Shown: positions 8,936-17,100 of the stretch, piece after piece
Numbering within the stretch: position 1 is the first letter of the stretch
Layout: each line of letters starts with the position of its first letter
Source of the DNA: Bacteroidales bacterium
GTDB lineage: Bacteria; Bacteroidota; Bacteroidia; Bacteroidales; FEN-979
Direction of reading: 5' to 3'
DNA: 64,000 nucleotides
Assembly: GCA_023231005.1 (NCBI GenBank)
Contig: JALNWG010000015.1
Location: 10,007-74,006 of the forward strand
The notes under the pieces: model-generated
Databases searched by the model: none
Told to the model about the DNA's origin: nothing
The model's input: the letters and a program-made list of their open reading frames with translations, nothing else
Program-made: the position numbers and the translations under genes

Positions 8936-10204
8936 TCAAATATGGAACCTGGAAAAAATATGTTCGACTGCGTCCATTTCCGGATCAATGGGCGCTGGCA
9001 TGGATATTGCTGATTTCACCGCCTGAAGATCTTTTAATCCGCTTCCGGTAAGAAGAACCACGTTTTTCGACCCCATCGGAATCATTTCGTTCTTATGATA
9101 TTTAAGCAATCCGGCAAAAGCGGCAGCAGCGGCTGGTTCGGCAAAAATTCCGGTCGAATGTGCGAGTTGCAGGGAAGCCTGTACAATTTCCTGATCGGTA
9201 ACAGAAACGGTCTCTCCCTGGTAGATTTGAAGGTAGTTCGCCGTCATGTTAAAGCATTTTGGAACATCAACAGAAATGGAATCAGCAATGGTTTTAGAAG
9301 GGGAAATATGAAATTTATCGGATTTCAAATTGTTGATCAGGTTGGCGCTTCCTGCTGACTGAACCGCAACAAGTACCGGGATCCGGTTGATGATCCCAAG
9401 GTGTAGCATATCTTCAAATCCCTTACAAACGCCGGAAAAAATAACACCATCGCCCACAGGGATAAAAATCCGGTCGGGTAATTGCTGATCAAGTTGACTA
9501 AACAATTCAAAAGAGACCGTTTTTTTACCCTCGATGGTTAATGGATTGTAGGCGGTATTCCGGTTGTACCAGCCCTGTTTTTCAGAGATTTCCACACTTA
9601 GTTTGAAGGCATCGTCGTAGGTTCCTTTTACGGGAAGTAAAACAGCTCCATACATCAATATCTGGGTGAGTTTAGCCAAAGGAGCAGTCGCAGGGACTAC
9701 AATCATCGACTTCTGGCCCTGGGATGCGCAAATGCCGGCGAGAGAAGAGCCTGCATTTCCGGTGGAAGCGGCAATTATATGATGAATTCCTTTTTCCTGA
9801 GCCCAAGTCGACACCAGTGCGGAAGCCCGGTCTTTAAAAGAAAAGGTGGGATTTTGGGAATCATCTTTCAGATAAATCTCAAAACCGGGGTGACCTGATT
9901 TATCCTGTGTTTTACATTGTCCATCCATCTTATAAATGGGAGTATTTCCTACCCTTAGTTTGGGCCAGGACTTCATACTTTTAAGCGGAAGTAAGGGGAG
10001 AAATTTTTGACTTTCCAACTTCCGGAAAAGATCCTTACCGGAATGTTCCGCGCGGATCTGTTGATAATCGTAAATGGTTTTTAACACCCCTCGGGGCGGA
10101 AAACCGGGTCGATTCTTTTTCTGACATGCCGGGCAGAGGTATATGACCTCATCGGCTGGATATTCTGCGCTGCAATCAATACATTCGAAATGATATTTGC
10201 TCAT
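8936..10204 (-). CDS. Threonine-synthase-like PLP enzyme with N-terminal zinc ribbon
   Basis: 422 residues. Cys8, Cys11, Cys24 and Cys27 form a CxxC...CxxC zinc ribbon, followed by a fold-type-II PLP domain. The PLP lysine is in FSFKDRAS (Lys124). The phosphate loop is STGNAGSS and the C-terminal block is VVLLTGSGLKD. It resembles threonine synthases but sits inside a purine-degradation operon, where an amino-acid beta-elimination such as diaminopropionate to pyruvate plus ammonia is expected. Its start overlaps the stop of the next PLP gene by four bases (ATGA), so the two are translationally coupled. Function in diaminopropionate or related breakdown is inference; a true threonine synthase is the alternative. 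Confidence 0.82.
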   Translation of the reverse strand: MSKYHFECIDCSAEYPADEVIYLCPACQKKNRPGFPPRGVLKTIYDYQQIRAEHSGKDLFRKLESQKFLPLLPLKSMKSWPKLRVGNTPIYKMDGQCKTQDKSGHPGFEIYLKDDSQNPTFSFKDRASALVSTWAQEKGIHHIIAASTGNAGSSLAGICASQGQKSMIVVPATAPLAKLTQILMYGAVLLPVKGTYDDAFKLSVEISEKQGWYNRNTAYNPLTIEGKKTVSFELFSQLDQQLPDRIFIPVGDGVIFSGVCKGFEDMLHLGIINRIPVLVAVQSAGSANLINNLKSDKFHISPSKTIADSISVDVPKCFNMTANYLQIYQGETVSVTDQEIVQASLQLAHSTGIFAEPAAAAAFAGLLKYHKNEMIPMGSKNVVLLTGSGLKDLQAVKSAISMPAPIDPEMDAVEHIFSRFHI

Positions 10205-11682
10205 CCTTTTTGTTTTGTCAATCCAGTCCGCTCATTGAATTCTCTGATTAATTCATCCCATCGGGCAGGTTGGTGAAAAATCGTGGGCCATATCTGCCGG
10301 TCGTCCCAGAGCTGGCGTAGGTCTTCGACATTCTTTCCCTGTTGTTCCACCCAGGTAAAATATTTCAGATTGTGAATTGCTTTCTGATCTTCATAAGTAA
10401 GATCCTTCATGTAATCGGTGGTTGTTCCCAACATACACCGTTCATGGTCCCTGGCAGCCTGCAATATTGAATAACCGCCCCGTTCTTCTGAAAGTTCAGT
10501 CAGTCTGGAGCGGTACATCTCCACCGAATCGGTGGCAATAGTCATGATCAAATCGTCTGAAGTCAGATCAAAATATCTGGCTGTCTTGATGGCAGAAAGG
10601 ATATTGGCGATTCCCGAGATCCCGATCATGGGAAGGTTTTCAATCAATCCGGGATCAATACCATGAGACAGAAGATAATCGTGACCGAGCGGTTCATTCA
10701 TTAACCGCAACAATCGCATACAATGTTCATCATCGATGGCAGTTATAACATTTGTGTTTTTCACATTGTGGATCCAGGGAACATGTTTATCCCCGATTCC
10801 TTCGATCCGATGGCCTCCGAAACCATTACGCAGCAGGGTGGGGCATTGAAGGGCTTCCGAGGCAACAACCTTCAGATGTGGGAACCTGGTGCGGAGATAA
10901 TCGCCGGCTGCAATCGTTCCGGCTGATCCTGTGGCTGATATATATGCCGCCAATTGTGAATTCTTACCGGCAATCTTTCTGAAAACATCTTCTATCGCAT
11001 GACCGGTAATTTCATAATGCCAGCAAGAGTTACCAAACTCTTCAAATTGGTTGAAAATGATACAATCTTTTCGTGTTCGCTTGATCTCCCAACACATGTC
11101 ATAGATCTCCTTTACATTCGATTCACAACCGGGAGTGGCAATGACTTCAGCCCCGATCTTCTTTAACCATTCGAATCGTTCGCGGCTCATCTCTTCCGGC
11201 AGGATGGCAACTGCGGTAACATCCATCAAAAAAGAATCAAAAGCCCCACCCCGACAATAATTCCCGGTGGATGGCCAAACTGCTTTGTGATATCCCGGAT
11301 CAAACTGACCGGTGATGATCCTGGGGGCGAGGCATCCATAAGCAGCTCCGACTTTGTGCGCTCCGGTGGGGAACCATTTCCCGAGCATTACAATAATCCG
11401 GGCATCAACACCGGTAAAATCTTTTGGAAGTTCAATGAAATTTGGATCTCCATATAACCCGCCTTTGTTTTTGGGCTCGTTTTTCCAGGTTATCCTGAAA
11501 AGATTTAGCGGATGAAGATCCCACAAACCGACATTTTTCAATTGATCCTTTATGGTATCCGGTATCAGTTCCGGATTCTGCATCTGCGCAAAAGTCGGCA
11601 AGATGATCCCCTTTTCACGATAACGATCTACTGCTTTCTGCAATACATCCTGATCAACAACATGTTCAAGTATCGAAATCAT
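10201..11682 (-). CDS. Fold-type-II PLP-dependent enzyme (tryptophan-synthase-beta-like)
   Basis: 493 residues. The PLP lysine is probably Lys110 in FPTGAHKVGAAYG, which recalls the TGAHK motif of tryptophan synthase beta. WPSTGNYCRGGAF and SATGSAGTIAAGDYL are the phosphate-binding and glycine-rich loops. It is longer than the roughly 400-residue diaminopropionate ammonia-lyase YgeX and not visibly close to it, yet it occupies the YgeX niche between ygfK and the other catabolic genes. Such enzymes carry out alpha/beta-elimination or replacement on amino acids. It follows ygfK by 18 bases and overlaps the next PLP gene by four. The precise reaction is unknown. Confidence 0.8.
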   Translation of the reverse strand: MISILEHVVDQDVLQKAVDRYREKGIILPTFAQMQNPELIPDTIKDQLKNVGLWDLHPLNLFRITWKNEPKNKGGLYGDPNFIELPKDFTGVDARIIVMLGKWFPTGAHKVGAAYGCLAPRIITGQFDPGYHKAVWPSTGNYCRGGAFDSFLMDVTAVAILPEEMSRERFEWLKKIGAEVIATPGCESNVKEIYDMCWEIKRTRKDCIIFNQFEEFGNSCWHYEITGHAIEDVFRKIAGKNSQLAAYISATGSAGTIAAGDYLRTRFPHLKVVASEALQCPTLLRNGFGGHRIEGIGDKHVPWIHNVKNTNVITAIDDEHCMRLLRLMNEPLGHDYLLSHGIDPGLIENLPMIGISGIANILSAIKTARYFDLTSDDLIMTIATDSVEMYRSRLTELSEERGGYSILQAARDHERCMLGTTTDYMKDLTYEDQKAIHNLKYFTWVEQQGKNVEDLRQLWDDRQIWPTIFHQPARWDELIREFNERTGLTKQKG

Positions 11683-11700
11683 TTTATGTGTTTTTATTTT

Positions 11701-14700
11701 TCACCATTTCACTATCTCTTTCGCTCCTTTCAAAATGACACTCATCTCCGCGGCAAAGGTAAACCGGTATTCCCGGATGCAGGGAGCTGTAAATTCAACA
11801 TCGATCAAATCAAAGGTCTTCTCATCCATGATGGCTTTGACCTGTTCGGTTTCGAAATAGTATTTTCCATCTTTCAGAAAAAGAGTTTTAAATCGTTTTT
11901 TTTCTTTATAGATGAGTAAATCTTTATCTGGCAGACAACTTAACAAATAGCCCTCTTCTTCCTGGTTCAGTGATTCGGGTGAAAGGCAGAGCCTTGGCTT
12001 ATCGGAAAAAGGCCTGCCATGGGTAGGACAAAAGGTGGAACAATTGCCACATTCATTGCAAAAATCCCGGATATTCAGAATTTGATGAGGTTGAGTCAAC
12101 GAAAAATCTTGATCATTTTCAAACCGGATCAATCCATCGTTTTCTGCAATCGCTTTTTTCAAATGGAAACAAAATGGTTTAACGGAATAACTGAAATTGG
12201 CCAGGTTGGGACAGACGGTAACGCAGATGTTGCAGATTTCATCGCAAAACAAACAGCGGGATGCCTCCTGGATTGCTTCATCCGAGGTTAGAGAACCCAT
12301 GACAAGGTTAAAATTTAGCCGGTTTTTCAACACGGTTTCCGGAGGGGAAATTCCATATTTCCGGATTGATTTTCGCCGCATCAGTTCCCCGATATCCATC
12401 TTTTTATCAATGGGTGTGGGGGGGAGATCCGGGTGAATGTTTAAATTTCGGATCATTTCTTCTGCGGCTTTTCGCCCGTCGGCAATGGCATTGATGGCGG
12501 TTGAGGCACCCCGCATGGCATCTCCTCCGATATAAACATGAGGGATCCGGGTTTTATAACTTCCTGGTTCTGTTGAGCAGCGTGAGGCATCCAGAAAATC
12601 AAAGGCGGGTTGTTGACCAATGGCAGGGAGGATGCAGTCGCAGGGAAATTCAAATTCCGAATCCGGGATCTTTACCGGGACAGGACGAAGTCCCTTTCCC
12701 ATTTTGGTAAGGATATTCCGGCTACAGATAAGGGATTTAACCTGTCCGTTTTCCGTAACAATCTTTTCGGGATTGATGAGTTCGAAGATTTCAATCCCTT
12801 CCTCCTTCACTGCCTCAATTTCATTTTTATCAGCCGGCATTTCAGGTATTGACCGCCGGTAAAGGAGACTGACCTTGCCATTCTTTCCCATTAGCCGAAA
12901 GGCAGTACGCGCCGCGTCCATTGCAGTATTTCCTCCGCCGATTATAACCGTATGCCGACCTGGCAAAGAGGCGTTTCCTTGTTTTACCTGAAATAAAAGT
13001 TCCAAAGGATCCACCACGCCAGTTGTTTTAATTCCTTCAATGTTTAACGGTACCGATTGCATGGCACCAACTGCTACAAAAATGACATCAAACTCATTTT
13101 GGATCGACTCAAATTGATGTTTGTCCACAGGAATATGGTCGTGAAAATGGATGCCACTGGTCAGAATTCGTTGAATATCTATTTCAATGGCCTCATGGGT
13201 AAGACGGAAGGAGGGAATTGCAGTTGCAACCATTCCTCCGGCAATTTTGTTTCGCTCAAAAACATGAACATCGAACCCTGCCAGGTTAAGGAACCAGGCG
13301 CAGGAGAGTCCGGCGGGACCGGCACCGATTATCGCAGCTTTTTTGTAATTATTGCGAATCGGAGCCGGAATAACCAATTTTACACCCTGCTCTGCTGCAA
13401 AACGTTTGATTTCACGTATATGGAGGGCCTGATCATAATTGATCCGGGTACATTTCGGCTGACACGGGTGATCACAAACCATTCCGGTAACTGAAGGGAA
13501 AGGATTAGTCTGGAAAATGGTCTCAAGCGCATCTGTGGGTTTTCCTTGCGAAACCTGATAAAGATACTGGGGGATGTTCTGGTGAGTTGGGCAGGTGTCG
13601 ACACAGGGGGCATGAATGCAATCGAAATACCCAAGCATCCGGGAAGTCTTGATATTGGGCTCTTCCAGTCGATTTTTCTGATATGCTGGATTTATCAGAA
13701 CCTGGTCAGCATAATTTTGCAGATTGATGAGCGCTGCCTGGGAAACAGATTGGACAACGGAACCTGCCGATTGAAGGATGAATTCATCCACGTTTCCAAC
13801 ATGCAAATCGGAAAATTTCAATTGCAGGTTTTCGAGGTACTGATACAAACGTCCATAGCCGCCCGGTTTCAGTAAATCGCTGCAAACGGTTACAGGTTTC
13901 AATCCACATGAAAGCACCTCTGTAACATTGAAACAATCAACACCGCCTGAAAATGTAATATCCAGAGCGCCATTATGATCTTCCTGAAGTTTGCGCGCCA
14001 GACGAATACCAATGGGATGTAAGGCCCGTCCGCTGAGATAATTCATTTTTTCGGTTTCGCTGAAGATTCCTTTAATGTTTATGCTTTCCAGCGTATTGGT
14101 CAGCTTGACACTGAAATGTAATTTTTGCTTTTCAGATGTTTCTTTTAGGTTATGAATAATTGGAAGGGCATCCTGGTATTTCAGATCATGCTCAAAGGCC
14201 AGATCAGGGATCTGCGCGTCAAATCCGCACTGGTCATTAAGAATGGTACGCAATGCTTTATTTCCAAGCAGGGTAGGATTCAATTTGACTGTTGTATGTA
14301 GCTTTTGCACTTCAATCAAATACCGTCCGATTTTTTCAATTTCTTCCGGAGGACAGCCGTGCATGGTGCTCAGGGTTATATTATCGGAGATGCGGGAAGG
14401 GATATCTAAGGTATTAATGGCAGGATAAATTTTATGGATTTGATTCTTAGCCTGGTCAAGTTCTTCGCTACAATCCTGCATTTTATTAAGAAACCATTGA
14501 ACATTTTCCTGCAATATTCCATCGAGATTATATCCTACGCTCATATTGAACAAGGTTCCAACCGGGCCATCAAATTCCATTTCCCGATGAAGGATGTGGA
14601 TCAGGATCCAGGCATTCAGATATTCATGAAAAGATTGCCGGATTTTTAATTCCTGTGACCATTCGCAATTATAACCTTCATCCTGCATGTCGATACAGGG

Positions 14701-14988
14701 CTTGGAAACATTCAGATCATCCAGGGTTTGAATGGTTTTTAATTCGATATACCGGGCACCGCATAACCAGGCTGCGATAATGTTTTGGGATAGTTGTGTG
14801 TGAGGACCGGCAGCCACACCCAACGGAGTGGACAGTTGCCTTCCATATCTTTCAATTTTAAAAGGATGGTTTGTGCTGGGTTTGTAAAAAAGAGAACCGG
14901 GGATCCCGAGAAAACGGTTTTTGCGGGATTCCGTGAGGGCCAGGGTAACCAGCCGGTAAAGCGGTAATGGTAAAAAACGGTCAGACAA
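11701..14988 (-). CDS. ygfK: YgfK-type Fe-S flavoprotein (putative selenate reductase subunit)
   Basis: 1095 residues, against about 1030 in E. coli YgfK, and collinear with it. The N-terminal 430 residues form a dihydroorotate/dihydropyrimidine-dehydrogenase-like barrel (GVAAGPHTQLSQNII, NMSVGYNLDGI, TLSTMHGCPPEEIE, KLNPTLLG). A GltD-like unit follows, with Cys motifs CVDTCPTHQNIPQ and CDHPCQPKC, an FAD loop IIGAGPAGLSC and an NAD(P) loop VIIGGGNTAMDAA. The C-terminus has ferredoxin motifs CDEICNICVTVCPN and CNECGNCSTFCPTHG. It probably moves electrons between NAD(P)H and a purine-ring redox step. The start is TTG at 14988, since no ATG lies between it and the upstream in-frame stop at 15007. 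It is the first gene of the minus-strand operon. Confidence 0.93.
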   Translation of the reverse strand: MSDRFLPLPLYRLVTLALTESRKNRFLGIPGSLFYKPSTNHPFKIERYGRQLSTPLGVAAGPHTQLSQNIIAAWLCGARYIELKTIQTLDDLNVSKPCIDMQDEGYNCEWSQELKIRQSFHEYLNAWILIHILHREMEFDGPVGTLFNMSVGYNLDGILQENVQWFLNKMQDCSEELDQAKNQIHKIYPAINTLDIPSRISDNITLSTMHGCPPEEIEKIGRYLIEVQKLHTTVKLNPTLLGNKALRTILNDQCGFDAQIPDLAFEHDLKYQDALPIIHNLKETSEKQKLHFSVKLTNTLESINIKGIFSETEKMNYLSGRALHPIGIRLARKLQEDHNGALDITFSGGVDCFNVTEVLSCGLKPVTVCSDLLKPGGYGRLYQYLENLQLKFSDLHVGNVDEFILQSAGSVVQSVSQAALINLQNYADQVLINPAYQKNRLEEPNIKTSRMLGYFDCIHAPCVDTCPTHQNIPQYLYQVSQGKPTDALETIFQTNPFPSVTGMVCDHPCQPKCTRINYDQALHIREIKRFAAEQGVKLVIPAPIRNNYKKAAIIGAGPAGLSCAWFLNLAGFDVHVFERNKIAGGMVATAIPSFRLTHEAIEIDIQRILTSGIHFHDHIPVDKHQFESIQNEFDVIFVAVGAMQSVPLNIEGIKTTGVVDPLELLFQVKQGNASLPGRHTVIIGGGNTAMDAARTAFRLMGKNGKVSLLYRRSIPEMPADKNEIEAVKEEGIEIFELINPEKIVTENGQVKSLICSRNILTKMGKGLRPVPVKIPDSEFEFPCDCILPAIGQQPAFDFLDASRCSTEPGSYKTRIPHVYIGGDAMRGASTAINAIADGRKAAEEMIRNLNIHPDLPPTPIDKKMDIGELMRRKSIRKYGISPPETVLKNRLNFNLVMGSLTSDEAIQEASRCLFCDEICNICVTVCPNLANFSYSVKPFCFHLKKAIAENDGLIRFENDQDFSLTQPHQILNIRDFCNECGNCSTFCPTHGRPFSDKPRLCLSPESLNQEEEGYLLSCLPDKDLLIYKEKKRFKTLFLKDGKYYFETEQVKAIMDEKTFDLIDVEFTAPCIREYRFTFAAEMSVILKGAKEIVKW

Positions 14989-15014
14989 AGGAGTATCTAT
15001 TAAGATTTAAAATT

Positions 15015-15022
15015 CAAAATTA
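15015..15022 (-). promoter_or_regulatory. -7 promoter element for the ygfK operon
   Basis: Read on the minus strand it is TAATTTTG, matching the Bacteroidota TAnnTTTG. It would start transcription about 20 bases before the ygfK TTG. No TTG/TTTG is seen at the expected -33 distance, so support is partial. Confidence 0.4.
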
Positions 15023-15058
15023 ACAGATTAAGGGATGAAAAGGTGAGAAATGTTTATC

Positions 15059-15066
15059 TATTTTTG
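15059..15066 (+). promoter_or_regulatory. -7 promoter element for guaD
   Basis: TATTTTTG matches TAnnTTTG and lies 40 bases before the guaD ATG. The -33 element is not clear. Together with the minus-strand element at 15015-15022 it makes the 118-bp ygfK/guaD gap a divergent promoter region. Confidence 0.45.
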
Positions 15067-15106
15067 TTCTCGTTTTATGGCAATATCAACAAATAACAGC
15101 AAATAA

Positions 15107-15586
15107 ATGAGCGAAGATTTTCATCATCGGTTTCTTGACATCGCTTTTAAAGCGGCGTTTGCCTCGGTACGAAGTAACAAAGGAGGGCCTTTTGGAGCCG
15201 TCATTGTAAAAGATGGTCATGTGATCGGAAACGGGGTGAACAGTGTTATCTCGAATAATGATCCCACCGCTCATGCTGAAATTATGGCGATTCGGGATGC
15301 CTGCAGAAATATTGCAAATTTTGATCTGGAAGGGTCGGTGATCTATTCAACTTGTGAACCTTGTCCGATGTGTTTGTCGGCTATATACTGGGCAAATATC
15401 AGTGAAGTTTATTATTGCTCTACAAAAGTTGAAGCCGCAGAGATCGGATTCCGTGATCATCATATTTATGACGAATTATCATTGCCTTCCGAATATCGCA
15501 ATCTGCCATTTCATAAACTAGATCATCCTCAGGCTGCCAAGCTCTTTCTGGAATGGCAGAATAAGGAGGATAAAACTCCATACTGA
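15107..15586 (+). CDS. guaD: Guanine deaminase (cytidine-deaminase fold)
   Basis: 159 residues, the size of Bacillus-type guanine deaminase. The zinc site is complete: His56 and Glu58 in HAEIM, and Cys86 and Cys89 in PCPMC. GGPFGAVIVKDG and NDPTAHAEI are family blocks. It converts guanine to xanthine and ammonia and so feeds the xanthine dehydrogenases of the island. It is transcribed away from ygfK, and its stop codon overlaps the start of the next gene by one base (TGATG). A related nucleoside or tRNA adenosine deaminase role is less likely, given the length and context. Confidence 0.9.
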   Translation: MSEDFHHRFLDIAFKAAFASVRSNKGGPFGAVIVKDGHVIGNGVNSVISNNDPTAHAEIMAIRDACRNIANFDLEGSVIYSTCEPCPMCLSAIYWANISEVYYCSTKVEAAEIGFRDHHIYDELSLPSEYRNLPFHKLDHPQAAKLFLEWQNKEDKTPY

Positions 15587-17100
15587 TGACAATCACCCTC
15601 GAAAATTTACTGTTAATTGGTTCTATCCTCTTGATTGTAAGTGTTTTTTTTAGTAAATCAAGCAAATATGGGATTCCAACAGTTGTGCTATTTTTATTAG
15701 TTGGTATGTTGGCAGGAGCCGATGGAGTTGGAAAGATTAATTTTTTCGATATTCATATTTCGAAATTTATAGGTACCCTGGCTCTTATCCTGATCCTTTT
15801 TTCAGGGGGTCTGGATACACGGATTTCAGATATTCGACCGGTTCTTGCCAGGGGAGCGATACTTTCAACACTTGGTGTTGTAATAACTGCTGTTACCACC
15901 GGTTTGTTTATTCATTTGATCAGTAAAATAAACCTGCTTGAAGGGTTGCTTTTGGGTGCCATAATATCTTCCACCGATGCTGCTTCCGTTTTTACCATCC
16001 TTAGGGCAAAAAAAACGGGGCTCAAAGGGAATATCAGGCCGCTTTTGGAATTAGAAAGTGGCAGTAACGACCCAATGGCCTATTTTCTAACAATCTTTTT
16101 CATCTTTATCATTCAAACGGAATCGGTTACGATATGGCAATTGGCTCTTATCTTTTTTAAACAATTTTTCTTTGGGATTGTTTTCGGGGGCATAATGGGG
16201 TTTGCCATTCAATGGATAATCAACAAAATCAACCTTGCTGTTGACGGATTATATCCTGTTATTTTAATCGCACTGGCTGTTTTTACTTTTGCATTTTGTG
16301 ATTTTATTGGAGGGAATGGTTATTTAGCCGTTTACATTTCTGCCTGTATTTTAGGGAACAAAGAATTCGTCCATAAGCGAAGCCTTACGAAGCATTTCGA
16401 CGGTCAAGCCTGGTTGATGCAGATCATTATGTTTCTCACACTTGGGTTGTTGGTTTACCCGGATCAATTGACACATGTAGCGGGTATTGGGTTGGTATTG
16501 TCATTTTTTATTATTTTGGTTGCCCGTCCCCTGGCTGTTTTTATATCGCTGGCCTTTTCTGGTTTTAATTTCAGGTCGAAATTATTCCTTTCCTGGGTTG
16601 GATTGCGTGGCGCAGTTCCTGTGATCTTGTCCATTTATGTTCTGGATGCCAAAATTCCAGAGGGACCCTATATTTTCAACCTGGTCTTTTTTATATCGCT
16701 GATTTCTGTTTTGCTTCAGGGTTCCACGATATCCTGGTTTGCAAAAATCTTAGGGATCTCTGTTCCTGATGAGATCCGGAAAAAATCGGCATTGGAAACC
16801 GAGTTTGATTATACCCGGAAAACGGTAAGAGAAGAGATTGATTTAGGATCCGGATCGCCCATAATCGACAAAACACCGATAAAGCTGAATATTCCCAAAG
16901 GAATTTTTATTTCCATGATCATTCGGGATGATGTGATGTTTATTCCGAATGGCACCACCATTTTCTGTTCCGGCGATAGACTTACCGTGATCGCAAATTC
17001 GAGTGATGCATTGAATGAATTTCGGGAGATGGTTCAGGGTGGGACACAAAAATCATCCAATCTTCTCAATAATCCCCTTATTTCCGTCGAGCCTGATTAA
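15586..17100 (+). CDS. Potassium/proton antiporter (CvrA/NhaP2-type)
   Basis: 504 residues. About twelve membrane segments fill residues 1-395, with SSTDAASVFTILR and LELESGSNDPMAYFLT as the conserved ion-site region of the CPA family and SWVGLRGAVPVILSIY near the end of the transporter part. Residues about 420-490 form a soluble TrkA-C-like regulatory domain. It exchanges K+ (or Na+) for H+ across the inner membrane. It is translationally coupled to guaD. Its last 48 bases overlap the 3' end of the convergent PEP-utilising gene. Why an antiporter should be coupled to a guanine deaminase is unknown; pH balance during ammonia release is one guess. Confidence 0.9.
   Translation: MTITLENLLLIGSILLIVSVFFSKSSKYGIPTVVLFLLVGMLAGADGVGKINFFDIHISKFIGTLALILILFSGGLDTRISDIRPVLARGAILSTLGVVITAVTTGLFIHLISKINLLEGLLLGAIISSTDAASVFTILRAKKTGLKGNIRPLLELESGSNDPMAYFLTIFFIFIIQTESVTIWQLALIFFKQFFFGIVFGGIMGFAIQWIINKINLAVDGLYPVILIALAVFTFAFCDFIGGNGYLAVYISACILGNKEFVHKRSLTKHFDGQAWLMQIIMFLTLGLLVYPDQLTHVAGIGLVLSFFIILVARPLAVFISLAFSGFNFRSKLFLSWVGLRGAVPVILSIYVLDAKIPEGPYIFNLVFFISLISVLLQGSTISWFAKILGISVPDEIRKKSALETEFDYTRKTVREEIDLGSGSPIIDKTPIKLNIPKGIFISMIIRDDVMFIPNGTTIFCSGDRLTVIANSSDALNEFREMVQGGTQKSSNLLNNPLISVEPD

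Noticed and set aside
8929..8988. Upstream extension of the xdhD-like protein by 20 residues
   Set aside because: It would overlap the preceding PLP gene by 53 bases and the residues do not belong to the ferredoxin domain; the ATG at 8928 is preferred.
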